From the NCBI RefSeq assembly GCF_001723175.1, contig NC_064654.1, positions 3,596,001 to 3,660,000 of the forward strand: DNA of 64,000 bases. Reading direction: 5' to 3'. The first letter of the stretch is position 1, and the number at the start of each line of letters is the position of its first letter. The notes below the pieces were generated by a model, which had not been told where the DNA came from, ran no database searches, and saw only the letters and a program-made list of their open reading frames with translations. This document shows positions 45,205 to 56,181 of the stretch, in pieces. A program made the translations under genes and the position numbers. The DNA is from Penicillium oxalicum (Eukaryota; Ascomycota; Eurotiomycetes; Eurotiales; Aspergillaceae).

Positions 45205-46255
45205 AGAGCGTGGGGTCAGGTCAGGCGTCCATCCCACATCCATGGATTTTCTGATGCAGACGGGTGGGAAACACCGGACTTGGGTGGTAGTGCCATAGGT
45301 ACAAAGTTCAAGTCGCATGGCTCAAAGTATACTGCATTCCTATCTGTACTACGACCGGAGGATCTGGACTGTTCGAGGCCACCAGAGATCCTATTTCGCT
45401 TCTTCCCCCCCTCGCTCCTCGACAGGGAGCTTACGGTCTTATCTGCGACTCTGTGGCTGAGGTAGTATGTACCAAGGTAGGGAGGTAGGGGAGGTAGCAA
45501 TTCGGGACCAGAGTACAAAAGTGCACTGATTGCATGATTGATGCCTCAATCCAGATGTGTCGGGCAGACCAAAGCAACCAGGACTCACCAAACCCCCTCC
45601 ATGATCGTCCCGCTCTTCAACAGGGCAGTTTTACGCGGGGAGGAACAGAATCACATTCATCGGATTCAGCTCTCTTCATGAGGATACCGGGAGTGGCCCA
45701 AGGACGGACGAGCCGACAGGGCATCACTCGGACGCATTCACATGTTCCGGGGGGGGGAGACGACTTTTGTATTGTTGGGAAATTCAAGCCGACATCCAAT
45801 CCAACCTGGACCCCACTATCGCTAACGTTGACCGTAAACTTCATTGAGATGCTTTCCTGTCCCTCCTCCCCCTTACACGCGCGTGGCGTTGGCGATCCGA
45901 TCTTGTCGATCGGTCCAAGGGGGGAGGATGTTTCGGGGATTGACGATGCATGAGTGTGCCCAAACCATGTGTAAGTAAGGAGTGACGGGGCTGCATGGAA
46001 GGAAATTGCCTCGTCTTCGATGCGCCCCGAGGAATGCACGAGGAACCAGACGGAGGGAGAGGTGGAGATGGATTATCGTTTCTGTTTCTCTACTGATCCG
46101 GCGGAGGAGTGGAGTCTAGCGGATGGGAAGTCGAAGGTCTTGCACATGTGGGAAAACCTGGGATCGTGGGGGCTTGAGGGTCTGGACTCGTCTCTGATCA
46201 TTGAACCCTCTGGTCCGTGGTGGACGTTTTCGGACTCGATGGTGGTTTGGTATCT

Positions 46256-46276
46256 GAGAGAGAGAGAGAGAGAGAG
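46256..46276. repeat. (GA)n microsatellite
   Basis: About ten GA units in non-coding DNA. Confidence 0.9.
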
Positions 46277-47251
46277 GACAGACTACGGTAGCATCGTATT
46301 CACCATGGGACCACCATTGCTCTAGACCTCTTTCCACGCTCTACCCCACACTTCCAACAGATAAGAAAAGTGCCTTTTGTAGGTCAGCGCTCAGATGTTC
46401 ATGGGCCATAGAGAAGTTGCGGTGGATGGATTTTGACTTTTGATTCCATTCAAAGAGGGGAAAAAAGTTAATGATAATGAAAATAATAAAAGCCCCTCGG
46501 GCAGGGCTGATGCTAAAATCTGGGTGTCACCAAACCTTACAAACACAGCGCAGCGAGCACGCGCGAGAGAACAAAAAAGGCAGCCTGGTCTGGACCTGCA
46601 AGGGAGTCGAACGAGGTGACAGGCCCGACCGCCGACTGTCCGTGAAGCAGCCAGACCATTCCCCTTGGCCTGCACGAGCCAGTCGAACAGCAGACACCAC
46701 TTCATAACTGTGTCCAGCGATTGACCAAAATCCACGGGTGCGCCCGACAGCCAGAAGAGAAGCGCCGGAGCACTAGGAACTGGCCTCTCGAGTCAGTTCT
46801 GAGCCGCCGGCTTCAACTGGGTGGCGTCGGAACAAGACTTCGGGACCTGCACGGATGACGATCACGGCTTACGCCGCAACGCCACGCCCGTCAAAGGGTC
46901 TTTTGCACCGGCATCATCGTGCATGGACAGCTGGACATGGAGCCTGAGCCAATGGGCGAGTAGTCGCTGGCTTGCCGGGCTGGGCATCACGGTTGGAGCC
47001 CTGGACTGCTGGACTGCTGTTGCTTGGCCTGGAGTCAATTTCCTGCGTTGGTCAGTTCCTGATCTGTGCCTTTTCTTGTTCTTTCACTTTCCGACGAACT
47101 ACAGCCGTTCCAGGCGCCAAGCGCTGACGGTCGGCGAAGAGAGTTCTGGATGCGAGTTCGATCGCTCTGAACGGCGCGCCGGCGGATTTTCCGTGCCAGC
47201 TTGACGTCACTCTGGCGATTGCTTCACCTGGCCTTCTCCGCTGGGCCACAT

Positions 47252-47269
47252 CCCCCCCCCCCCCCCCCC
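47252..47269. repeat. Homopolymer of 18 C, followed by TCCC and an A run
   Basis: An unusually long C run. Length is likely to be uncertain in sequencing. Confidence 0.9.
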
Positions 47270-47374
47270 TCCCAAAAAAAACCAATGCATTGCACAACTG
47301 CACAGAGAGGACCAATACAGCCCGTCATGATGCTGCCCTGGGCTCATTTCCCCATCGGATGACGGGACTGCCCA

Positions 47375-47401
47375 TGACTCGGCTGACTCGGCTGACTCGG
47401 C
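47375..47401. repeat. 9-bp tandem repeat TGACTCGGC, three perfect copies
   Basis: Copies start at 47375, 47384 and 47393. Each begins with TGACTC, the core of the Gcn4/AP-1-type element. Confidence 0.9.
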
Positions 47402-47513
47402 CTGCCTCAACAAGATTCAGAAGCTGCAGTTATAAACTTGCGTCATGGGGCTGAACAAATCGATTGTCCGTCAAATTGGGGGTGTTGAGAGTCCTCCACT
47501 GGTTTTTTTTTTG

Positions 47514-47546
47514 TTTTTATTTTGTTTTTATTTTGTTTTTATTTTG
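47514..47546. repeat. 11-bp T-rich tandem repeat, three copies
   Basis: The unit TTTTTATTTTG is repeated three times after a T run. Confidence 0.85.
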
Positions 47547-49304
47547 TACAATTATACACATGTCTGATGGCTGTGTTTTCATACCGATTTTTATGTTGGT
47601 GGGTTGACCGTAGAATCTTCTCCGCAGTGTTTGATCACGCTGTGCCATGCGATCGTGGGGAAAAAGTAGACAAATGCAGTTCTAGCCCCTTACATTGCGG
47701 GGCGCCATATGTTTCTCTCCAGAAAGGAAAATATTTTTTTTGGAGATCGGAATGGGTGATGTATTAACAAACAGTGAATCTCACATTCTCGAAATCTCAA
47801 CTCAGTGAGAGACCGGACTGGACTGGACTGGACTTACTCTACTGTAGTATCGAAGTTGCATGCATCGCCCGAGTCAAGAAGGGAAAACGCCCCTCCCGCC
47901 TTGTAGACCGCCCGACCGATCGCGGCAGGTCGCCCCCCCCCCGGAAGTGCCCAATGCAGGCATTCCAGGCTGATGCCAATCCCCCCAAAACGGCCGCCGA
48001 GGAGTGTCGCAGTCAGTACCACAATCGATCATCGGGGCCCCCACCCGCAGAGCGCTGTACCTCCGACCTTCAGTACGGTTCATGGCCCAGAAAACTGCTG
48101 ACAACGCACTGCGGTCATGGTGGTCCTCTCAGTGGAGTGTGAACCACCAATTGCCGTATGTCCATGATTGGCGGGGCCTTTCAATTCAGGTTCGGCGATC
48201 TGGTGGCTTTGACGATCTCTGCAGGTGGAGGACATTGCGCCACGAGACGATGTAGTATGCCCACACAACGACACACCTAAACAGCAAACAGAAAGAAGTC
48301 ACTAAGAAGGATAAGCTAGAAAATGGACACACCAGGATCGATGAACCTGTCCGGGGAGGCCCGTTTCTCCCCACAGCATCGCACCATCTGAGAACCAACA
48401 GACATAATAACAATCACAACCGGGCTCAGCGGACCCCTGTCGGTGGATGATGTAGGACTGCAGCATGTACCACACGAGTCATCGCCAGCGCGGCCCAGTC
48501 AACGGGTCAATGAGGGGGGCCCTGGTCCACGACTCCACCGTCACTGATAGTCATTCACTGGAGACAGGTTCCAAAATCTGGAGAGATCGAGATGTAATGA
48601 TTGGGGAACATGGGGTACCAAATTGACATCCGGTTGTTGCGCATAAGTATACAATACCACCCTTTACCCCAGACAGTCCGAATCGTGAAGGGGGCGATCG
48701 GACAATAAAAGAAATTTTAAAAAAGAAATGTAATCGAAAGGAGAGGGGGAAAAAAGAAGAAAAGTGTGGTGGGCAGCTTAAAATGACCCGCAGTCTTCGA
48801 CGCATTTGATGGCGGATGTCCTGTTGCATCGCACCTGCCCCGTGCTGTGGTATTACGTTGTTTCCTTTTCGGGAACCACACCTGGAAGGAGGAAAATTAC
48901 TTACGATATGATTATTGAATAACCTCTGCTTTTGATCTGCCTTTTCCATTTTGGGGACTTCCTTCCCTTTCTTAAACCGGCGCGTGCCTTCCTCAACTGT
49001 CTTCTCCACCTGGTGCCTCTGCCAGTCCTTCTATTCATAATCGTGCGCTTCCCTCTCTTCCCTCACTTTCTTCTCATCCACCTTCTTCCCCTTTCCATCG
49101 ATCCCATCCTTTCACACGCATACTTCTGTCCCTCCATCTCCAGCGTCACTCAACCTTTTTCTTTCCCCATCAAGTGATCTACATTCACCACTCCTGCGGC
49201 TGTGACAGTTTCAACAGGTACCTTTTCCCCCTCCCCCCATCACGATAATGCTCAAGAGGTCCAGCCCTAAATAACCATTCTCTCACCTGAAAGCATTCAT
49301 CAGC

Positions 49305-51209
49305 ATGGCGAGCACCCCAGACAGCAAAGCCGGGGGCCGCGATGAGGTGCTTCCCTCGGAGGCCTCCAGCGCCACTCGGCAAGAGATCTTTGATTCCAGT
49401 TTCAATGAAAAATTGGATGAAAAGGATGCTCAACTGGAGCATTCTGGCCACCCCGAACGAGTTATCCTCACAGAGGACATGTGCTACGACAAGCTGGGCT
49501 ACTCCTTCAGTGAAAAGCGCAAATGGCTGATCATCGCTGTCATCTTCTTGGTTCAGACCTCGATGAACTTCAACACCTCTCTGTACTCCAACGGTCTCGC
49601 AGGCATTTCTGAAGAATTCGGTGTCTCGATGCAAGCAGCACGATGTGGTGCCATGATCTTCCTGGTGCTGTATGCCTTTGGCTGTGAGCTCTGGGCACCC
49701 TGGAGTGAGGAGCTGGGCCGTAAGCCCATCTTGCAGGCTTCCCTGTTCCTCGTCAACATCTGGCAACTGCCCGTGGCTCTGGCCCCCAACTTTACCTCCG
49801 TCATGGTGGGCCGGGCCCTCGGTGGCTTGTCCTCTGCGGGAGGCTCCGTGACCCTGGGTATGATCGCCGACCTCTGGGAGGCAGACACCCAGCAATATGC
49901 CGTGGCTGCCGTTGTCTTCTCCTCCGTCGGTGGTTCCGTGCTGGGTCCCGTTGTCGGTGGCTTTGTTGAGGCCTACCTTCCCTGGCGATGGACCATCTGG
50001 ATTCAGCTGATCTTTGGTGGCTTTGTCCAAATTGCGCACTTCCTGCTTGTCCCCGAGACCCGGACCACGGTCATGATGGACCGCATCGCCAAGAAGATGC
50101 GCAAGAGCGGCGAAAACCCCAACATCTATGGCCCCACTGAGGGCATGTCCTTCCGTGAGCGCTTCCCGCCTCGGGAGCTGATGGCCACTTGGATCCGCCC
50201 CTTCAAGATGTTCCTCACCGAGCCCATTGTCTTGACCCTCTCCCTTCTCAGCGGTTTCAGTGATGCTCTGATTTTCATGTTTGTGCAGTCTCTGTCTCTG
50301 GTCTATGACCAGCATGGATTCAACACCTGGGAGAAGGGGTTGGCGTTCATTCCTATTCTGGTCGGTTACTTCATCGCCTGGTTCTCCTGGTTCCCGATCA
50401 TTCGTCGCAATGTCAAAGAGCGAAGAGAGAACCCCGACAGTGAGCGCGCCCAGTACGAGTCTCGTCTGTGGTGGTTGCTTTACACTGTGCCTTGTCTGCC
50501 CATCGGTTTGATCGGCTTCGCATGGACCAGCTTGCCTCAGGTTCACTGGATTGGCTCCATGATCTTTGCTGCGGTCATCGGTATCGCCAACTACGCCATT
50601 TACATGGCCACCATTGACTACATGATCTGTGCCTACGGTCCGTACTCAGCCTCGGCCACTGGTGGTAACGGTTGGTCGCGCGACTTCCTGGCTGGAGTTT
50701 TGACCATCCCCGCCACTCCGTTCTTCACGAGTGAGTTGATCCCTTCTATCTCTCCCTCCTCTGATCTGCACCAAGCGTCCAGGCTAACCCAGCGTGATGC
50801 AAACAGACATTGGTGGCAAGTACCATCTGGAATATGCCTCGACCATTCTCTGTAAGTTCTTTTTTTTCTCCGTACTCATCCCAAGCCACAATCCGCTGAC
50901 GGGAGATTCTCAGTCGTCATCTCGGTGCCATTGGTCGTTGCCGTCTACGTGATCTATTGGAAGGGACCCGTTCTGCGGAAGCGTTCTCCATTTGCACAGC
51001 AGTTAGAGGAGGCCCGCCATGACGTCGCCGTTCAGGGCCGCCGCCTGTCCAAGGTCCCCGAGTCCTCGCGGGCCAACTCTCACGCCCGCTCTCAGCAAGA
51101 TCTCCGCATCCGTCAGACCATGGGCAGCCGTCCTGGCTCTCGCGTCAACTCCCGCGCCAATTCTCGCGCTAATTCGCGCCGCACCAGCCTTGCCGAAATC
51201 GAGGCTTAA
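49305..51209 (+). CDS. MFS transporter, drug:H+ antiporter type
   Basis: Three exons, 49305-50730, 50807-50851 and 50914-51209, give 588 aa. Joins read PFFTNIGGKYHLEYAS and TILFVISVPLV. A polar N-terminus of about 70 residues precedes twelve hydrophobic segments starting WLIIAVIFLVQTSMNF. Motif A is APWSEELGRKP. The antiporter motif C region is SVGGSVLGPVVGGF, typical of 12-helix proton-coupled exporters. The cytosolic tail is basic and Ser-rich, with tandem NSRA units (GSRVNSRANSRANSRRTS), a possible phosphorylation region. Substrate unknown; plasma-membrane efflux is the usual role. The CDS has strong C-ending codon preference, suggesting good expression. It is flanked by long non-coding stretches and no biosynthetic genes. 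Confidence 0.9.
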
Positions 51210-53002
51210 TCGATCCCTGCCACTCTGGAATTCTCACGACGCGAACTTGGACTCTCTGTCGCTCAAATGATCGTGCACCCCCTTCCCCCTCTTCCTGGCT
51301 CTGCAGCGATCACGCACCCCCATTTTTTCCACTTGCTCACCAGCTGGAGTGTCCACGATCGGGTGGCATGCTTCCTCTCCTGTGGAAAAAGTCCACCCGT
51401 TTTCGCTGATCCGCCAGCTTCGTTTCCTCATGCATCCCTATACAACCACAGGATTTTCCTTGCGCTGGGCGTAGTGGATATTTGCTCAACATCTTAACTC
51501 TTCATTACTTCCACACCCCTAGTGAAGGTTTTTCCCCCCTTGGGGTGCAGTTTGAGTGGCACCGCTGGCCCTCTTCTACCTTCTTCCTCTTGTTTTCTTT
51601 TCTTTGATGCTTGCGTTAGGGTCACTGGCAGGTTTTTCTTTTGCGATACTTTGTACGGCTATTGGGTGGGATTATCGACTTTGGTTTTGATCATGAGCTT
51701 CACGGTTTAGCTGATTACCCCGACTGAGTGTCAAATTGCTGTTAACAAATACCCCGTCATTAGTACCCTTGCTGGATTGGGTTCACCTGATGGAAGAAAA
51801 TTGAATCAAAAAGACATTTAAAAATTCACCGCCCCAAGAGGATGCCCATAAAATTGGCAGTTTGCCTGCCTTCGATCGCATGCGTTGGTTGCATGTGGCC
51901 CCATGTGTTCTTTTGAGCGATCCCTTTGCAGGAAGTCGAAAGGGCCAAATTGGGCCGCAATCCTGGGAGTGTCACATGGGAAGATCGGTGTGGGCTGTGG
52001 AACCCTCCTTGCGCCTTTGCAAGCTGCATGCAAAGTCCGACGAGGATGAATTCTCGGTGGGGCCTCTGGTCAGTGGGTAGGATCGATTTTCGATTTCCAC
52101 CGGGTTGATGCTTGAGGTTGCTTGATCCGCCCCTGCTCGGACCTCTGTGGCATGCCTTTCTTCGCCCTTTCCAGTGTCCGGTTCCTCGGCGGTCCCGGAA
52201 ACGAGGGTTGAGTTTGTTCTACTTCATTAAAGTTTGGAGGCTTTGGTGATCCTATCGGCAGCGCCAGAGTTACTAGATTGAGGAACTGGTCTTGAATTTA
52301 GGGTTTCCACCAACCTTGACATGGTACAGCGCTCAAATTGAATGGAGTTTTTGTTCCCACTCATAAGACGGTATCCTTAAAAAGAAAAAGAAAAAGAAAA
52401 AAGAAAATTCAGAATCGACAAAAGGCGATCATGCAGAGCTTTGCGCTTACCTTGGGTTCTGAGGTGTGCCACTGGATAGATAATCAAATGCGTTTAATTG
52501 TCATCACAGGATGGATACGCGGTCAATCAATGCCTGGGCTCTACTAGAGTCGCCTCTATCACGTCGTCATGCTTTTCTCTGTCGCCTTTAGAAATTGTAG
52601 GTGGATAGGTATTTGATGAGGATCGTCGTCAGTGGTGGAAGTCTCTCCTGGAGCATAGCCCACGTGCCTTTTCTATCCAATCCCCTTTATGCAACCTTTT
52701 TGAGCCAGGTACCAAGGCAGCGACATTTGCTTTGTAGACTCCAAAGTCTAGATCTCTTCAATTGTCATGTCTTCATAAATAACAGTCTGGTTCACGGTGT
52801 TCATCCGGGGTTACAACCGATGAGGTGGAAAAGTAAAAGCATAACGGGAGTGGAATACAAGTTCAAGTACTGTTGACTTGGCTGGTGAGCTCCGGACAGT
52901 CCGTGCACGTGCTCCGGAGGTGCTCCCCCGGAGCAACGCCAGACCTCTGATCATCCCCAGCCTCGACACTCGCTGTTGCAACCCATCTTGAGATTTACCC
53001 TC
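51210..53002. other. 1.8-kb intergenic region with a CCGG-rich element near its end
   Basis: No gene recognised. Between 52889 and 52935, just before the dehydratase gene, several CTCCGGA/CCGGAG motifs occur in both orientations. Confidence 0.5.
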
Positions 53003-53779
53003 ATGTATGTCAGGGCAATGAAGTGTCTCTCAGTCATTCGTCCTTGTACGAGGATCATTCCATCATCACACATCACTCGCCTGACCTCCCGACCCGCTTT
53101 CTGGAATCGCTCGGTCATTCTGCATCAGCCTCGGATGGCGTCTTCCACGGCTGAACCACGCTTTGCCGAAGGCGAAGATGCGGCTCAATTGGGTCCGGAC
53201 ATGCAATCGCTACTTCAGCAGCAGGGGTGGGCTCTTGATGCGGACGGAATGGGTATCACCAAGACCTTTCATTTCAAAACGTATTTCAAAGCTGTGGTAC
53301 GTGTTCAAATATGTAAAAGCCTGCTAGAGGGCAATTTGAGATTTATAGATTGTGCGGAAGTTGCCTCGTGCTCATTCTTAGATCAAATTGATTGATTGAT
53401 CTTGAAGGACGATTTTGACAGAAGATCTCGTCCACACCGGGGGGCATCATGATGTGTGTGACATGCTAATGATTCAATTGTCAGTCTTTTTTGAATCTGA
53501 TTGCTTCAGAAAGTGCAGCCAAGAGGCATCATCCCACAATGACCGTGGTGAGGAATCCCATTCCACAGGCGCAAGTACCGCTTTGTCTTGACTTTGCGTG
53601 TGGGTAGTTCATGCTGACTCGTCTAGCGGATCGGATCGGTGGATGTTCACTGGACCACCCATCATCCTCGCGGTCTCACGCAAAAGGATATCACGTTGGC
53701 GCGGCATTGCGACCAGGGGGCGACTCTGATGGGAGCGGTGGAAGCTGGAGATGGAATGAAGTGTGGATCGAAGCCGTGA
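53003..53779 (+). CDS. Pterin-4a-carbinolamine dehydratase
   Basis: Three exons, 53003-53296, 53485-53547 and 53627-53779, give 169 aa in phase throughout. The enzyme dehydrates 4a-hydroxytetrahydrobiopterin during pterin recycling coupled to aromatic amino-acid hydroxylases; in fungi its in vivo role is less clear. The catalytic signature is intact: the AAKRHHPTMTV block with H113-H114-P115, then SVDVHWTTH with the third His at about 131, followed by GLTQKDITLARHCDQ. The first 45 residues are basic and lack acids, so a mitochondrial presequence is possible. In-frame Met codons at 53018 and 53135 (MASSTAEPRF) are alternative starts; the last would give a cytosolic form. Confidence 0.88.
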
Positions 53780-56181
53780 GCGATACTTAATTTTTTTTTC
53801 CTTCCCTTTCTTTCTTTGCATGGTCGACGATTCAGTTCGACAGGGACCAGAGTAGTGGAGGGGGGAAGGGGGCGGGGATGACTTGACACGCTCCATGTTG
53901 CGTCTACTACATCAAAGATGGGATTTCACGATTCTAAAACGCCTGCCCCTGGCTGAATATTTCTGTTTTCCCCCTCTTCTCCATCTGGAATGACAAATTC
54001 ACCGGGAGGAAGCCTCCTATAGATGTAGCATAACATGACCGTCGTCGACGACGATCACTCTCCTATCCTTTCCAAACTCGGGCGGGATACTGATCAGGGC
54101 GTTCGTCGAGGAGAGCTAGAAATGACAAAAGCTGCCAGTTCCGGGATCCATAGGAGGTGGACAGCGATCCACTGAAGCTTCGGCACAGATTCCCGGTGCG
54201 AGGTGGAAAGAGTGGAGGTGTTCATGAGGTTCAGGCTGGGTAGTTCATCACGGAGTATGTCTACAGTTTGATGGCCCCTCGATCGAGGCCGAGTTCAAGG
54301 TTCTGACTGTCTCTCTATTCACGCCTAGCACGATCTAGGTGGAAGAGAGACATGATGAATCGGATTTGAATGCATGCTACATTTGCGGTCCGGGTATCTC
54401 TGGAAAAAGATCGCCTATAATATCACACCAGCGCGCTTTTTGTGAATATTCACTGTGTATAAATGTACAACGTCCGAGTGGACACAAAATCCGATCCCCT
54501 CCAATGCAACAGTGGAATCGTGGATGGAAATAGTTCCTCAGACTCCACCCACTAGTGATCAAGCCACGGCGCTTCACATCACTAGAGGCTGGACACGACG
54601 CCGAAGCGACAATCCAAAAGGGGAAATTAGTCACCAAGAGAAAGCCCGACTCGAGCAGAGGCCCCTCCAGAAACAGATAAAATTTTCTTTTAAATCGGTC
54701 AAAAAGAGGGAAATCGTCCATCTTCAGGTCCGGGCTCCAATCTTTTAGAGGGGACAGAGAACCACGAGACTGAAAGAATCCTTAGCCCTTTTTTTTCCCC
54801 CTCCTGTCAAGGAACGCAATCGACGATAGTAAAGTTTGCTCCACTGCCGTTGAATCGTCGTGTTACCCCTGCCGACAGGCTTAAAGTTTCCTCGTCGCTG
54901 ACTCGCTGCAAGGTCCTCGCCAAGTCGGGCTGAGATGATCGTGTATTTGTGACACTGACGATCTTGCGATCCGGTCGGCTTGGATGGTTGTCAAAGTACC
55001 GGTGGACTCGGCGATGAGATTGCCTCGCAGAAGAGGCTGTCAGATGGTCGAGTCCATGGACCATGAGCAAACCGAAGCACGAGACTGTACGGGTGCCACA
55101 TGTAGGACGAGGTTGTTCAGGTGCAGCACATCAGTCCATCTTCAGCTCAGGCTTGATATGTGCAGATGCAGGTACGGCCCATCTCCTGTCACAGAGGAAG
55201 ACGACAAGGAGAGGAATTCCTCTCCTTGAATCTTTGATTGTCCGCCGCTGTGAAATTGCCCGGAATCTGACATGTCTGGTCTCGAGATCGACACCTGCAC
55301 GTCCCAGGGCCTGTCAAACCAGTAACCACCGATCAAAAATATCCCATCAACAAAAGTAAAATTGTCAACCACAGTTCCCCAAACGGTTGAAAATTTAAAT
55401 CTTTAGTTTGGGCTGCTCCTCCACCCCACTAGCAGAAGGATTGGGACATGACTCGCCTCAAAAAGAGTCATTTCAGGGGCAAGCGACCCAACCTGGTGGA
55501 CGGCGGTTCGGGGTCTTTGGTCGGTCTCGTCGCAGCCTCACTTTGATGCATGTCGCATCCCATCATTCCACTTGTCGAGTCTCAAGTCTCGAGTCTCGAG
55601 CTGGTGTTTGCTTTTTTTTTGAGATCTTCTCATCATCAGCTTCTTTATTGTGGTGTCGACATTTTCAGTTACCATTCGTCCCTAGTTCTCCTTTCTTTCT
55701 TTTTTTTTTTTGCTTACGCCCCTGTATCTATCTTTGTCTGTCTCTCCTCTCCTCTCTTTTTACCTGCACCTTTTCTTCTTTTTCCGACCGTCAAATCCTC
55801 ATTCTTCGCTTGGAGGATCGAATACTCCTTCTCAACGGTCTTGACTCCCTTCAGTCTCTTCAATTGACCATCCAGTGCCTATTACTTTTTCTTTGATTTT
55901 TTCTTTTTGAAAAAAAAAAAAAAAGAAAAAGAAAAGTAAGAAAGAAACCCATTTTTCCTATTCAATCGCCGGCCCTCGTGCTCCTCTTGAGCTTGACGCA
56001 GTCATATGACGTTGCCCACCGGCCCGTCCAGCGCCGCCCGCATTCCTCGTTCCTGGCCGATGATCCTTCCCCTTTTTCCCGAAGTCATCCCAGCTCCCAA
56101 CGGTCGACGCTCGTCAGCTGAATGATGTGGTAGGAGGGTGGTCGCTCAAGGAGACCATCTCTCCGATCCCATCATCACTGC
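53780..56181. other. 2.4-kb intergenic region and 5' leader of the PH-domain gene
   Basis: No gene recognised up to about 55500. From 55600 to 55960 the DNA is strongly pyrimidine-rich and then A-rich (A run from 55909), typical of a long fungal 5' leader. A 39-codon upstream ORF occupies 56006-56125. Confidence 0.55.
56006..56125 (+). promoter_or_regulatory. Candidate upstream ORF of the PH-domain gene
   Basis: An ATG at 56006 opens 39 codons (MTLPTGPSSAARIPRSWPMI onward) and stops at TGA 56123-56125, 56 nt before the main ATG. If transcribed within the leader it could lower or condition translation of the main ORF. Transcript start is unknown. Confidence 0.4.

Larger units (their letters stand above)
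43084..49304. other. 6.2-kb gene-poor region with short tandem repeats
   Basis: No recognisable gene occurs. The part from 43700 to 45000 is visibly richer in A/T than its surroundings. Short tandem repeats sit at 44721-44777, 45170-45204, 47375-47401 and 47514-47546. There is also a GA tract (46256-46276) and an 18-nt C run (47252-47269). The last 300 bp are pyrimidine-rich leader of the MFS gene. Open frames of 100-150 codons here (46020-46325, 46821-47204, 48551-49009) match nothing known to me. I saw no transposase, reverse transcriptase or long terminal repeat. Confidence 0.55.

Noticed and set aside
46020..46325. Trp/Glu-rich 101-codon frame
   Set aside because: Part of it is produced by a GA microsatellite (Arg-Glu repeats); nothing else supports a gene.
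46590..46720. GTCGAAC-type sequences recalling a tRNA T-loop on the minus strand
   Set aside because: No pairing T-stem, acceptor stem or A box could be assembled. No tRNA was found anywhere in the window.
49185..50546. 453-aa open frame antisense to the second MFS gene
   Set aside because: A shadow of C-ending codons; the composition is His/Gly/Gln/Glu-rich with no domain.
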